A stretch of 64,000 bases of DNA. Source: Anabaena subtropica FACHB-260 (GTDB lineage: Bacteria > Cyanobacteriota > Cyanobacteriia > Cyanobacteriales > Nostocaceae). Of the stretch, positions 8,529 to 17,377 are shown in pieces (position 1 is the stretch's first letter; each line of letters opens with the position of its first letter). A program made the position numbers and the translations under genes. The stretch is taken from contig NZ_JACJRF010000005.1 of assembly GCF_014697105.1 (NCBI RefSeq), positions 124,001 through 188,000 of the forward strand. The letters run 5' to 3'. The notes beneath the pieces are model-generated. The model did not search any database, was not told the DNA's origin, and was given only the letters and a program-made list of their open reading frames with translations.

Positions 8529-8596
8529 GGTGCGTGACGGCAATTTGAATATATGGGTGATGTTTTAAATCTTATCGCTGCCGTCACACACCCTAC
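8529..8596. repeat. Hairpin element of the CACACCCTAC family
   Basis: GGTGCGTGACGGCA (8529-8542) pairs with TGCCGTCACACACC (8579-8592) at 13 of 14 positions, with the family end CACACCCTAC. It sits in the gap between two minus-strand genes and may also reduce read-through. Confidence 0.6.
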
Positions 8597-8635
8597 GTTA
8601 CTACTCAATATTCAAAACAGCTAACTCAGCACTCA

Positions 8636-10750
8636 CTACTCTAGCCTCCAAATTTTCATGGTGTTGTCAAAACTACCACTGACAAGGTTTTTGCCATCTG
8701 GGCTAAAGGCTACGGAATTAACCAAGTGGGAATGCCCTTTGAGGGTACGGATTTGCTCTCCTGTTGCCATATTCCACAATTTGATGGTGTCGTCGCCACT
8801 ACCACTAGCAAGGGTTTTACCATCTGGGCTGATGGCTACGGACAAAACCAGGTTGGAATGCCCTTTGAGGGTGTGGATTTTCTCTCCTGTCTCCAGATTC
8901 CACAGTGTGATGGTGTTGCTGTCAAAATGACCACTGACAAGAGTTTTGCCATCTGGGCTGATGACGAGAGAATAAGCCCAGGAATCCCCTGTAAGAGAGC
9001 GGAGTTCTTGTCCGGTTGTCAGATTCCACAGTTTGATGGTCGTGTTACGACTACCACTGGCAAGGGTTTTGCCATCTGGGCTGATGGCTACGGAAAGAAC
9101 CCGTTCGGAATGCCCAGTAAGGGTGCGGATTTGTTGTCCAGTTGCCAGATTCCACAATTTGATGGTTGTGTCACTACTACCACTGGCAAGAGTTTTGCCA
9201 TCTGGGCTGATGGCGAGGGAATTAACCTCACTGGAATGCCCAGTGAGGGTGCGGATTTGTTGTCCGGTTGCCAGATTCCACAATTTGATGGTCTTGTCAC
9301 CACTACCACTAGCAAGAGTTTTGCCATCTGGGCTGATGGCGACCGGACCAACCCCGCCGGAATGCCCTGCGAGGTTGCGGATTTGCTCTCCAGTGGTGAG
9401 ATTCCACAGTTTGATAGTCTTGTCTTTACTACCACTGGCAAAGGTTTTGCCATCTGGGCTGATGGCTACGGAAAAAACCACGTCGGAATGCCCTTGCAGA
9501 GTTTTGACTGGGGCAATATCTGAGATACTTACAGGGGTGAAACTAGGTTGAGGAGAATTACTTAATTTTGGTGTTGCTTCAAGAGTTTGAGTCGGTAATG
9601 GCGAATCTTTATATCCAGAAAGACTAGATTGCCAAAACCAAAATCCTGTTAATCCACCACACAAAATGATAAAACCCCACAACGCTTGCTTATTCAGATG
9701 CTTTGGTGGTGGAGTGGGTGCGGGAATTGGTTGTGATGATGAAATTCTTGTTGAAGGTGGCGGTGATGAGGGTTTTACAATTGCTGGCTGGGTTGGCGGT
9801 ACTGGTGAAGGTGGCGGTGATACTGGTTTTACAATTACAGGCTGAGTTGGGGGTACTGGTAGTGATGGCGATGAATTTAAAGCTTGTAAAACTTCCGTCG
9901 CTGAATGATAACGCTGCTGGTGTTCTTCGTGGAGTAACTTATCCAGTATTCGCCCTAATTCTTGACTGACTGGTTGCGGTAAATGCTGTCTCCAATTCGC
10001 AACCCAACCATAACCTTGACGTTTCCACAACTCCCAAGGGTGAATCCCACTCAACAGGTGAAAGCAAGTTGCACCGACACTATATAAATCACTGACTGGG
10101 TAAGCTTCACCTCCCTGCATTTGTTCCAATGGTGCATAACCAAACGAACCGATCGCAGTTCCTGGGTTAGTCATCACTGTGGCTGTCAGCTGTTTGGATG
10201 CACCAAAGTCAATCAGTACCAATTTCCCATCACTGTGACGGATGATATTCTCTGGTTTGATATCGCGGTGAATAACTTGCTGTTGATGAACAGTTTGGAG
10301 AATATCTAATAAATCCAGTAATAATTCCCTGACTTTCTGCTCATTGAAAATTCCCTGCTGTTGTAATTCTTTGAATAAATTCTGCCCTGCCATAAACTCT
10401 TGTACTAAATACAGGCGATTATCTTCATTAAAATATGCCAACAGTGTGGGAATTTGGGGATGTTTGCCTAACTGTTGCAGTCGCTTGGCTTCTTGTTCAA
10501 ATAATTCTGTAGCTTTATTGAGTGATGCTGTTCCCTGTACTTGCGGTGCGAATTGCTTGATGACACAATGCTCATTGAGTTTGTCTACATCTTCTGCCAA
10601 ATAAGTCTTACCAAATCCTCCACCACCTAATGTTTTCATCGGGCGATAGCGGTTTCTCAAAACGATTAAGGGAACACCGCAGCTAGAGCAGAACTTTACA
10701 CCATCGGGATGGGGTGGGTTGTGGCAAGCTGGATTTAGGCAGCAGGTCAT
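8636..10750 (-). CDS. Ser/Thr protein kinase with C-terminal WD40 propeller
   Basis: The protein has 704 residues. It opens with a zinc-ribbon-like Cys pattern (CCLNPAC and CSSCG, residues 3-24). The kinase domain (about 33-290) is complete: GGGGFGKTY glycine loop, the Lys in CVIKQF, HRDIKPENI catalytic loop, DFGASK. A Pro-rich linker and one membrane helix (about 354-375) follow. The C-terminus has seven WD40 repeats (about 420-704), each with an ISPDGKT...IKLWN core, enough for a closed propeller outside the membrane. This is a known cyanobacterial multicellularity-associated architecture. Repeat 5 is divergent (DSWAY replaces the GH motif). The kinase target is unknown. The gene stands alone. 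Confidence 0.92.
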   Translation of the reverse strand: MTCCLNPACHNPPHPDGVKFCSSCGVPLIVLRNRYRPMKTLGGGGFGKTYLAEDVDKLNEHCVIKQFAPQVQGTASLNKATELFEQEAKRLQQLGKHPQIPTLLAYFNEDNRLYLVQEFMAGQNLFKELQQQGIFNEQKVRELLLDLLDILQTVHQQQVIHRDIKPENIIRHSDGKLVLIDFGASKQLTATVMTNPGTAIGSFGYAPLEQMQGGEAYPVSDLYSVGATCFHLLSGIHPWELWKRQGYGWVANWRQHLPQPVSQELGRILDKLLHEEHQQRYHSATEVLQALNSSPSLPVPPTQPVIVKPVSPPPSPVPPTQPAIVKPSSPPPSTRISSSQPIPAPTPPPKHLNKQALWGFIILCGGLTGFWFWQSSLSGYKDSPLPTQTLEATPKLSNSPQPSFTPVSISDIAPVKTLQGHSDVVFSVAISPDGKTFASGSKDKTIKLWNLTTGEQIRNLAGHSGGVGPVAISPDGKTLASGSGDKTIKLWNLATGQQIRTLTGHSSEVNSLAISPDGKTLASGSSDTTIKLWNLATGQQIRTLTGHSERVLSVAISPDGKTLASGSRNTTIKLWNLTTGQELRSLTGDSWAYSLVISPDGKTLVSGHFDSNTITLWNLETGEKIHTLKGHSNLVLSVAISPDGKTLASGSGDDTIKLWNMATGEQIRTLKGHSHLVNSVAFSPDGKNLVSGSFDNTMKIWRLE

Positions 10751-10920
10751 AACTATGCTTATATGGGCAAGTGTATTTATTATCGCTTAAATACAACTTA
10801 TTCTGGGTATAAGCCGCAAAATCAAGACATATAATTGGGTATGCCAAAATTAAGGTGCAGAGAATAAGTCAAAAATGCTAAATGGTAATGAAGTATCTAT
10901 GGCAGTATTGAGCTTAAATT

Positions 10921-11148
10921 ATGCCTAAAAAAATTAGAGAACTCAAAAGCTTATTACTGCAAGCAGGGTTTAGCTGTCGTACTGGTAAGGGTAGCCACAC
11001 TAATTGGTATCACCCTCTGCTTCCTGGTAGAGTCACCATATCAGGTAAAGATGGGAGTGATGCTAAAGCTTATCAGGAAAAAGATGTTAATAATGCCTTG
11101 CAAAGAATAGAAGATATTAAAAAGGCTCAAGAGGAAGAACAAAAATGA
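10921..11148 (+). CDS. hicA: HicA-family toxin (mRNA interferase)
   Basis: The 75-residue protein shows the HicA double-stranded RNA-binding-like fold. The first helix IRELKSLLLQAGF is followed by RTGKGSHTNWYHP, in which His26 of the GSH motif is the expected catalytic residue, then the strand GRVTISG. HicA cleaves mRNA and is neutralised by HicB. Its stop overlaps the start of the next gene by 4 nt (ATGA), the usual toxin-first hicAB layout. A 17-codon frame (10875-10928) overlaps its start; whether it matters for translation is unclear. Confidence 0.85.
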   Translation: MPKKIRELKSLLLQAGFSCRTGKGSHTNWYHPLLPGRVTISGKDGSDAKAYQEKDVNNALQRIEDIKKAQEEEQK

Positions 11149-11369
11149 ATTATCACTACACAATAATTATTCAATGGTCTGACGAGGATGGGTGTTTTGT
11201 TGTCAGCCTTCCTGAGTGGGGAGAATTTTGTCACACTCATGGAGATACTTATGAGGAAGCTCTTAAAAATGCTCAGGAGGTTTTAGAACTTTTGATTGAA
11301 ACGACTTTAGAGGATGGCGAAATTCTACCAGAGCCTAAAAAGTTAGGTGCGTTAATTCAGGTTGCATAA
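11145..11369 (+). CDS. hicB: HicB-family antitoxin, short form
   Basis: The 74-residue protein has the HicB partial RNase-H-like fold: YTIIIQWSDEDGCFVVSLPEW, GDTYEEALKNAQEVLELLIE, GEILPEP. This domain binds HicA. The C-terminal DNA-binding domain found in longer HicB proteins is absent, so autoregulation by this protein alone is unlikely. It is translationally coupled to hicA through the ATGA overlap. Confidence 0.85.
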   Translation: MNYHYTIIIQWSDEDGCFVVSLPEWGEFCHTHGDTYEEALKNAQEVLELLIETTLEDGEILPEPKKLGALIQVA

Positions 11370-11420
11370 GAATTGCCTACTGTATCATGGTATTAATGCT
11401 GCATTGTTCACCCTAAGTAA

Positions 11421-11480
11421 CTCTGTGATTCTGTGGTTAAAAATCATTTATTAAACTATAGAGGCACAGAGAACACAGAG
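11421..11480 (+). terminator. Long hairpin downstream of hicB
   Basis: CTCTGTGATTCTGTG (11421-11435) can pair with CACAGAGAACACAGAG (11465-11480) with one bulge. It lies about 50 nt after the hicB stop. The words resemble a dispersed Nostoc repeat, so it may be a mobile palindrome acting as a terminator. Confidence 0.5.
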
Positions 11481-11697
11481 AAAATCAGGTTTTAGTAGTC
11501 ATATAGACCGGGGTAAGAATGTCCATGATTTTTTCCTAGTCTCTTTCATTAAAAGGTATATGTGCATACAGACAGGAAAGGCTAAAACAAAATGAAGAAT
11601 TTGGTTTTTTAAGTGCCAAAATTATAAGATGGTTATAGTGATTGGGAATACAGAAATTTAATTTACAGTCCTGTCTACTTGATATTCCGAGGTAGTT

Positions 11698-11895
11698 GAG
11701 TACAGCTTAATATATCGCAAAATATCTTCCTCAAATCGTATCAGAGTCTTACATATTAAGTTATTTGTAGCGAGTACAAAAATTCTGAACCCCTTGTTTA
11801 AAAATACTAGTCCCTTGTACTCAAAACACTAGTACCTATACCCCAAGAGAATTTTTAAGTTTAGTTAAGTTGCGGTTTGTAGCGGTTGAGTACAA
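11698..11895. promoter_or_regulatory. Four phased GAGTACA words before cysE
   Basis: GAGTACAG at 11698-11705, GAGTACAA at 11772-11779, its complement TTGTACTC at 11815-11822 and GAGTACAA at 11888-11895 are spaced 74, 43 and 73 bp start to start, close to 7, 4 and 7 helical turns. The first and last share the longer word TTGAGTACA(A)GCTTAAT. This looks like a candidate operator cluster or repeat remnant; the binding factor is unknown. Confidence 0.35.
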
Positions 11896-12002
11896 GCTTA
11901 ATTAATCCAATAAATCCAATCGGCATTTAATGTACTGTCTGCTTTGGAGCAATCTGATATAAGCAGAAAAATAGCACACGGCTCTTTAACCAGATAGTAC
12001 TG

Positions 12003-12755
12003 ATGCAACAGTCCTTAGACGGTATCGAGAATCCTCCGGATTCTACACATACATCCCTGCTGAAAAATCTATTCTCTGGCGTTTTTCTAGAGCCATTGTT
12101 GAGTGATTTTCTGATTATCTTTGAGCGCGATCCGGCGGCTCGTAATTGGTTGGAGGTGGTATTCTGCTACCCAGGATTTCACGCCATTTGTTTTTATCGT
12201 TTTGCCCATTGGTTACACTGTCGTGGGGTAGTTTTCTTCCCTCGTTTAATTTCTCATTTGGCTCGGTTTCTCACAGGAATTGAGATTCACCCAGGTGCAG
12301 TGATTGGTAAAGGTGTGTTTATCGACCACGGGATGGGCGTTGTCATTGGTGAAACGGCGATTGTGGGAGATTATGCCCTAATTTATCAAGGGGTGACTCT
12401 AGGGGGTACTGGGAAGGAAAGCGGTAAGCGTCATCCCACCGTTGGTAATCATGTGGTGGTGGGTTCTGGTGCAAAGGTTTTGGGAAATATTCAAGTTGGC
12501 GATCGCGTGCGTATTGGCGCTGGTTCGGTTGTTTTGCGTGATGTCCCTCACAATTGTACGGTTGTCGGCGTTCCTGGGCGGATTATTACCCACAAACCCA
12601 AGGCCGATGTCTCCCCTTTGGAACACGGAAAATTACCTGATATGGAAGCAGATGTCATTCGTTCTTTGCTGTTGCGGATTGAGCAATTGGAACAAAAACT
12701 GCAAACCCTGACAAATCCAACGAAGGAACAAGAACTGTTGACGAAAGATAAGTAA
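12003..12755 (+). CDS. cysE: Serine O-acetyltransferase (nif-linked CysE)
   Basis: The 250-residue enzyme makes O-acetyl-L-serine from serine and acetyl-CoA, the first step of cysteine synthesis. The N-terminal helical domain includes [21 protein letters not shown]. The left-handed beta-helix begins with [26 protein letters not shown] and continues with [19 protein letters not shown], holding the catalytic Asp-His pair. The C-terminal tail beyond VPGRII is longer than in enteric CysE. In Anabaena the gene at the head of the nifVZT block is a CysE; here it again precedes two small ORFs and nifV, so it probably raises cysteine supply for nitrogenase Fe-S clusters. Confidence 0.93.
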   Translation: MQQSLDGIENPPDSTHTSLLKNLFSGVFLEPLLSDFLIIFERDPAARNWLEVVFCYPGFHAICFYRFAHWLHCRGVVFFPRLISHLARFLTGIEIHPGAVIGKGVFIDHGMGVVIGETAIVGDYALIYQGVTLGGTGKESGKRHPTVGNHVVVGSGAKVLGNIQVGDRVRIGAGSVVLRDVPHNCTVVGVPGRIITHKPKADVSPLEHGKLPDMEADVIRSLLLRIEQLEQKLQTLTNPTKEQELLTKDK

Positions 12756-12757
12756 TT

Positions 12758-12997
12758 ATGTTACCACCTTGTAGTTCTCAAGTGTTGCAGATACCGTTGT
12801 GCGATCGCTGGCAAATTTATCACCGATTGCAAGAGTTGATGATCCCCTGTTCCTGTCATTCAGATGGTACATTGCGGGTGCAAATAAATAGTTGGCTGAC
12901 TGCAATTTTAGTCCGTAGTACTGTGATGCAATTTCTAGGTTCCCGTCAAGAATTAATAGACTGGCTAGAGCGTTGTTGGTATTGCAACCATTACTAG
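12758..12997 (+). CDS. Small nif-cluster protein (Asr1405-like)
   Basis: A 79-residue ORF begins 2 nt after the cysE stop. It contains QIPLCDRWQIYHRLQELMI and a C-terminal RQELIDWLERCWYC, with six Cys in all. The position between cysE and nifV matches the small ORF found there in Anabaena PCC 7120 (asr1405). An opposing frame at 12756-13019 is treated as its shadow because the plus frame is coupled to cysE. The function is unknown; conserved cysteines and the context suggest a role around metal or sulphur handling, which is inference. Confidence 0.7.
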   Translation: MLPPCSSQVLQIPLCDRWQIYHRLQELMIPCSCHSDGTLRVQINSWLTAILVRSTVMQFLGSRQELIDWLERCWYCNHY

Positions 12998-13195
12998 CAA
13001 AAATTATAAGTCTTCTCAATCTATTCGGAAATATTTAATCAATAGAGACTCAGGCTTTAATTGTGATGCAACCATGATTTGTCTGAATACACATCAAAAG
13101 ATTGTCCTGAAACTATTGATTATTGAAGAAGATAGTTTATCTAAGTTTTGTAGTTTTATTTTGTCGATATTTTTCTCAATTGGCTATTTGAATAT

Positions 13196-13399
13196 ATGAT
13201 TATACAGACTAGTAGCAAAGATATGGAATTACTCAACTTTTTACATGATGAACTTGAGTTGACCGAGAAAGACATGGCTTTGGCCTTGAAACACCGCCAA
13301 TCTGACAACGAGCCTTTACCAATGCTTCTCTGGCAGTATGGACTAGTAGATTTAGAACAGTTAGAACAAATTTTAGATTGGTTATATAAAGAGATATAG
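13196..13399 (+). CDS. DUF2949-family small protein of the nif cluster (Asr1406-like)
   Basis: This is a 67-residue acidic helical protein with LLNFLHDELELTEKDMALALKH and LPMLLWQYGLVDLEQLEQILDWL, the pattern of the cyanobacterial DUF2949 family. It occupies the same place as asr1406 in Anabaena PCC 7120, between cysE and nifV. No catalytic motif is seen and the function is unknown. Confidence 0.75.
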   Translation: MIIQTSSKDMELLNFLHDELELTEKDMALALKHRQSDNEPLPMLLWQYGLVDLEQLEQILDWLYKEI

Positions 13400-13815
13400 T
13401 AAATATTTTTCTGTGAAAAGTAATATATTTATCAATTCATATAGCTAAATAATAGTATTTTTCATATACATGAAAAGCTAAATATTCTTTAAACCATAGC
13501 TATTAATTTTATATGATTTTGAGTCCGTCAATATATGTAATCTCATAGATTAGCTATTATAAAGATTCGCATATTTTTTACAAAGTAATTATTAAAAGAT
13601 ACACGATTTTGGTTCTCTGCCATACAGATATATTGTTATTGTTTAGTTAATATTTAGAAATGATGAAGATGAATTATTAATTAAGAGAGTTCATAGCATT
13701 TACCATTCTTCCTTCAAGATGGGGAACGAAGATTTTTCATGACCAGGAATTACAGAAAGATTAACTCTCAACCCAAAAAGAATATTAAGAAAAATCCCTA
13801 AGAGGCAAATTTGAG
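13400..13815. other. AT-rich region before nifV
   Basis: 416 bp of strongly AT-rich DNA without a gene precede nifV. It likely carries the nifVZT promoter. No exact NtcA site, HIP1 site or stem-loop was recognised. Confidence 0.5.
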
Positions 13816-14949
13816 ATGAATAAAGTTCTCATTAATGACACTACATTACGTGATGGCGAACAAGCCGCAGGTGTTGCTTTTACCTTAGAAGAAAAAGTTG
13901 CGATCGCTAAATTTCTCGATACCATTGGCGTACCCGAATTAGAAGTGGGGATTCCGGCGATGGGTGAGGAAGAAATGCGTGCAATCTGTGCAATTTCTAA
14001 CTTAGGTTTAAATGCTAATCTCTTGGCTTGGAATCGCGCTGTCATCTCAGATATCAAAGCTTCTATTGCTTGTGGAATGAAGCGAGTGCATATTGCAATC
14101 CCTGTTTCGGGTATTCAAATTGCAGCGAAATTTCACGGACAATGGCGGGTAAGTCTGCAAAGACTCAAAGATTGTATCAGCTTTGCAGTTGATCAAGGTC
14201 TTTGGGTGGCAGTCGGGGGGGAAGATTCCTCAAGAGCTGATGAAAACTTCCTCTTGGATGTTGCATTATATGCTCAAGAGTGGGGTGCATCTAGATTCCG
14301 CTTCTGCGATACCGTGGGAGTCCTCGATCCTTTCACCACTTACGGAAAAGTGAAGCTACTTGTTTCCGCTTTAGCCATTCCTGTAGAAGTTCATACCCAC
14401 AATGATTTTGGCATGGCTACAGCTAACGCCTTAGCGGGAATTAAGGGTGGAGCCACATCTGTGAATACTACCGTCATTGGCTTGGGTGAAAGAGCCGGTA
14501 ACGCCGCTTTAGAAGAAGTTGTCATGGCCATCAAACGCATCTATGGCGTAGATATGGGTATTGACACACCCCGTTTGTTGGAATTATCCCAAATGGTAGC
14601 AACCGCTTCCGGTGCGAATGTACCACCTTGGAAGGCGATCGTTGGTGAAAATACCTTTGCTCATGAATCAGGTATCCATGCACATGGTGTCATGCAAAAT
14701 CCTGATACTTACGAACCGTTCGCACCTGAAGAAGTAGGCTGGGAACGCCGCTTAGTAGTTGGTAAACATTCTGGAAGACATTTAGTTTCCAACTTGTTAG
14801 AACAACACGGGATATTTTTGAACCCAGAAGAAACCCAGTCTGTGTTAGATGCAGTGCGCCAACAGTCAGTTAAGAAAAAACGCAGTTTGACTACAGAAGA
14901 ACTGTTGAACTTGGTAAAAGAACAGAGGTATTCTCATGCAGCGCGATGA
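13816..14949 (+). CDS. nifV: Homocitrate synthase NifV
   Basis: The 377-residue enzyme condenses acetyl-CoA with 2-oxoglutarate to homocitrate, the organic ligand of the nitrogenase FeMo cofactor. The TIM-barrel signatures of the alpha-isopropylmalate/homocitrate synthase family are clear: NDTTLRDGEQAAGVAF (residues 7-22, with the metal-binding Asp and catalytic Arg), HTHNDFGMATANALAGI (metal His pair) and GLGERAGNAALEEV. The C-terminal part with HESGIHAHG and VGKHSGRH is also typical. It overlaps nifZ by 14 nt, so nifV, nifZ and nifT are translated as one unit. Confidence 0.96.
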   Translation: MNKVLINDTTLRDGEQAAGVAFTLEEKVAIAKFLDTIGVPELEVGIPAMGEEEMRAICAISNLGLNANLLAWNRAVISDIKASIACGMKRVHIAIPVSGIQIAAKFHGQWRVSLQRLKDCISFAVDQGLWVAVGGEDSSRADENFLLDVALYAQEWGASRFRFCDTVGVLDPFTTYGKVKLLVSALAIPVEVHTHNDFGMATANALAGIKGGATSVNTTVIGLGERAGNAALEEVVMAIKRIYGVDMGIDTPRLLELSQMVATASGANVPPWKAIVGENTFAHESGIHAHGVMQNPDTYEPFAPEEVGWERRLVVGKHSGRHLVSNLLEQHGIFLNPEETQSVLDAVRQQSVKKKRSLTTEELLNLVKEQRYSHAAR

Positions 14950-15223
14950 AAACGAGTTAGAGTCAGAACCCGTTTATGAAATTGGAGAAAAAGTCAGACT
15001 TCGTAAACAAATTAAGAACGATGGCACATTTCCTGGTAGAGACCTTGGGGAAATCTTAGCGAAAAAAGGAGAGATTGGCTACGTATCTAGTATAGGTACT
15101 TTTTTACAACGTTCCTATATTTATGCAGTGCATTTCTTGGAAAAAGGAATCATTGTTGGTTGTCGAGAAAAAGAACTAGAATCTGCCGAGGAAAACCATG
15201 AAAGTGATGTTACGAGTGAATGA
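14936..15223 (+). CDS. nifZ: Nitrogenase maturation protein NifZ
   Basis: A 95-residue protein with the NifZ core: VYEIGEKVRLRKQIKNDGTFPG, GEILAKKGEIGYVSSIGTFLQ and IYAVHF. NifZ takes part in forming the second P-cluster of the MoFe protein. The start ATG lies inside the end of nifV (14-nt overlap) and the end overlaps nifT by 26 nt. The length is that of the single-domain cyanobacterial form. Confidence 0.93.
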   Translation: MQRDENELESEPVYEIGEKVRLRKQIKNDGTFPGRDLGEILAKKGEIGYVSSIGTFLQRSYIYAVHFLEKGIIVGCREKELESAEENHESDVTSE

Positions 15224-15401
15224 CGCTGGCAATTTAACAGTCTACGTTCCTAAAAAAGATTTAGAAGAAGTAGTTGTCAAACAAACAGATGGTGCTGAAG
15301 GAAAAATTCTGACTTTAGCCAACGGTTGGGAATTGGAATTTCGGGAAATACCAGATGTAGCTAATTTGCCCAAAACATTGGAAGCTAAAAAACTGGAATA
15401 A
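15198..15401 (+). CDS. nifT: NifT/FixU family protein
   Basis: A 67-residue protein beginning MKVMLRVNDAGNLTVYVPKKDLEE and containing LANGWELEF, the hallmark of NifT/FixU. Its role in nitrogenase is unclear and it is dispensable in the organisms tested. It is the last gene of the nifVZT overlap group and is followed by a perfect 16-bp hairpin. Confidence 0.93.
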   Translation: MKVMLRVNDAGNLTVYVPKKDLEEVVVKQTDGAEGKILTLANGWELEFREIPDVANLPKTLEAKKLE

Positions 15402-15434
15402 ATAATTCGTGATTTTTTCAGCCACATGAAAATC

Positions 15435-15469
15435 TAGATTCCCGACTTCTTTGAGAAGTCGGGAATCTA
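15435..15469. terminator. Perfect 16-bp hairpin closing the nif operon
   Basis: TAGATTCCCGACTTCT (15435-15450), loop TTG, then the exact complement (15454-15469). It lies 33 nt after nifT. No T run follows. The palindrome looks like a dispersed Nostoc element recruited as a terminator. Confidence 0.7.
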
Positions 15470-15510
15470 TAATTCAACCATGCTCGTAATTTTATTTTGA
15501 GTAACTAATA

Positions 15511-16077
15511 ATGGGTGACAAATTTCTGACGTTATCAGAGTTTAATCTCGAAGGTAATTTTTTAGGTTTTGTTGGTAATAAACCTAAAAAAATCAAATAT
15601 TTAAGTCTGGCAATTCCTTCTGGCGATGTGTTAGTTAAACTCCCGAAAAAATTGCGCGGTTCTTTGAGTTCTGCTTTAGAAATAGGTGAGCAAATTAATA
15701 TTTACGGTATCTGTAAATTAAACAGATATAAAGGTACAATTAAACTCAAAGCTTATCAAGTAACAGCACTTGCTCCTACCCCAAATCAAAGTTTACCAGC
15801 ACCATCCAGTGCGAAGATTATGGTGTGCCAAAAATCTGGTTGCGTCAAACGGGGTGGTAAAGGGTTGTTGTCAGAATTAGAAAAAACTTTGTGCGATCGC
15901 GGTTTACTCGACAAGGTGACAATAGAACAGACTGGTTGTCAAAAACGCTGTAGCAGCGCCCCTAACTGTGTTCTGATGTTAGGTAAGAAAAAATACAAGA
16001 AAATTCATCCAGAGGCGATCGCATCTCTGTTAGAAAATTACTTGACTGGTGATCATCCTTGCCATCCAGAAGCATAA
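15511..16077 (+). CDS. [2Fe-2S] thioredoxin-like ferredoxin domain protein
   Basis: The 188-residue protein has an N-terminal OB-like segment (residues 8-90, many beta strands) and a C-terminal thioredoxin-like [2Fe-2S] domain. The cluster ligands appear as CQKSGCVKRGGKG (CxxxxC) and QTGCQKRCSSAPNCVLM (CxxxC), as in the ferredoxin-like subunit of NADH dehydrogenase and (2Fe-2S) ferredoxins of this fold. It lies just beyond nifT, where Anabaena also has such a gene, so a role in nitrogenase redox or cluster chemistry is possible but unproven. Confidence 0.8.
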   Translation: MGDKFLTLSEFNLEGNFLGFVGNKPKKIKYLSLAIPSGDVLVKLPKKLRGSLSSALEIGEQINIYGICKLNRYKGTIKLKAYQVTALAPTPNQSLPAPSSAKIMVCQKSGCVKRGGKGLLSELEKTLCDRGLLDKVTIEQTGCQKRCSSAPNCVLMLGKKKYKKIHPEAIASLLENYLTGDHPCHPEA

Positions 16078-16081
16078 ACGG

Positions 16082-17365
16082 CTATTTTTTCGGAAATATC
16101 GCTAAATCCGTATCTGGGTCAAAAAAGTGAACTTTATCTGGTGTTAGTGATAACCAAAGTTGCTCACCCACACTGACAAGTCGGTCTGGTGGAACTCGCA
16201 CTTGCAGAGACTTGGTTGCATCAGCAAATCGAGAATCAGTCTCGGCTAATTTGACAGTCACAAAAGAATCATTACCCAAGTTTTCCACTACATCTACTTG
16301 GACTGGCAAATTCTTAGTAGCTGGTACACTCACAGTGAAATGTTCTGGACGAATGCCTAAAATGATGGTTTGTCCATCATATTTTTGCAGCGCACTAGCC
16401 CAGATATCTGGAAGAGTAAAACGGAATTGAGAATGGGTAATTAATAACGGCGCGTGAAACACCACAGGGATAAAATTCATTGGTGGTGTACCAATAAATT
16501 CAGCCACAAATCGATTAGCGGGATGGTTGTATAGTTCTAGTGGCGAAGCTACCTGTTGAATCTGTCCTTGATTCATAATGGCGATGCGATCGCCCATTGT
16601 CATGGCTTCTGTTTGGTCGTGGGTGACGTAAATTGTGGTTGTTTCTAGTTGGCGTTGCAATTTGACAATTTGAGCGCGAGTTTCTGCTCTGAGTTTGGCA
16701 TCTAGGTTAGAAAGCGGCTCATCCATTAAGAATACTTGGGGATTGCGAGCGATCGCTCTCCCTAATGCTACCCGTTGTCTTTGCCCCCCAGATAGTTGTT
16801 TGGGTAAGCGATGCAGCAAAGTTTCCATTTGTAACAATTGCGCCACAGACCGCACTTGTTCATCGACTTCTCGTTCTTTGTCGGAAATATAACGCAGTCC
16901 TTTAGGTAGCTTTCTTGTCGTACCTACTAGGAGATTTTCCGCCCAGGTGGGAAATTGAGAATGAGAATTTTCCCTATTCCCCAATTGTCGGCGGCGTAAA
17001 CCAAAGGCGATATTGTCATACACCGTCATGTGGGGATAGAGGGCGTAATTTTGAAACACCATTGCAATATCCCGTTCCTTGGGTGGTAAGTCATTCACCA
17101 GGCGATCGCCTACCCAAATATTGCCGCCGGTCATCACTTCCAACCCCGCAATTAACCGCAGCAGGGTACTTTTACCGCAACCAGAAGGCCCCACCAGTAC
17201 CATAAATTCCCCATCAGGAATCGTCAGGTTAATCCGTCGCAATACATTGACGGTTCCTGCTGGCTCTGTATCAATTTTCTTCCCAGATGGAGTTTGTGAG
17301 GTAACATTTTCCCCTCTACGGGGAGGGAAACTTTTGTAAACGTTTTCTAAAACAACTTGCGCCAC
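16082..17365 (-). CDS. ABC transporter ATPase, MalK/UgpC family
   Basis: This ATPase energises uptake of a sugar or glycerol-phosphate. Walker A (GPSGCGKST), the Q-loop FQNYALYPHMTV, signature [14 protein letters not shown], Walker B VFLMDEPLSNLDA and the H-loop are intact; the C-terminal MalK-type OB domain (GIRPEHF) follows. GTG 17365 gives MAQVVLENVYKSF, the usual family start; the open frame up to a TTG at 17383 runs into a heptamer array and is rejected. Residues ~135-175 are an insertion between the Q-loop and signature motif, about 40 residues longer than in MalK. No permease gene is adjacent, as is usual for shared MalK-type ATPases. Confidence 0.88.
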   Translation of the reverse strand: MAQVVLENVYKSFPPRRGENVTSQTPSGKKIDTEPAGTVNVLRRINLTIPDGEFMVLVGPSGCGKSTLLRLIAGLEVMTGGNIWVGDRLVNDLPPKERDIAMVFQNYALYPHMTVYDNIAFGLRRRQLGNRENSHSQFPTWAENLLVGTTRKLPKGLRYISDKEREVDEQVRSVAQLLQMETLLHRLPKQLSGGQRQRVALGRAIARNPQVFLMDEPLSNLDAKLRAETRAQIVKLQRQLETTTIYVTHDQTEAMTMGDRIAIMNQGQIQQVASPLELYNHPANRFVAEFIGTPPMNFIPVVFHAPLLITHSQFRFTLPDIWASALQKYDGQTIILGIRPEHFTVSVPATKNLPVQVDVVENLGNDSFVTVKLAETDSRFADATKSLQVRVPPDRLVSVGEQLWLSLTPDKVHFFDPDTDLAIFPKK

Positions 17366-17377
17366 AGTATTGCCACT

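Larger units (their letters stand above)
11370..12002. other. Long intergenic region upstream of cysE
   Basis: No gene is seen in these 633 bp. The region contains a hairpin at 11421-11480 and four copies of GAGTACA(A/G) in the 200 bp before cysE (next entry). The cysE promoter should lie here. No exact GTA-N8-TAC NtcA site was found; the closest are spacing variants. Confidence 0.5.

Noticed and set aside
8726..9523. Long plus-strand frame (265 codons) and other frames opposite the WD40 kinase
   Set aside because: They mirror the periodic WD40-coding repeats on the minus strand. The repeated DNA keeps antisense frames open, and the resulting peptides are repetitive with no fold signature.
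10875..10928. 17-codon leader frame overlapping the hicA start
   Set aside because: It is too short to judge, with no ribosome binding site and no known precedent here. It may be a chance frame.
12756..13019. Minus-strand 87-codon frame over the small nif-cluster ORF
   Set aside because: The plus-strand frame is coupled to cysE and matches a known gene position in Anabaena. The minus frame has no ribosome binding site or family signature.
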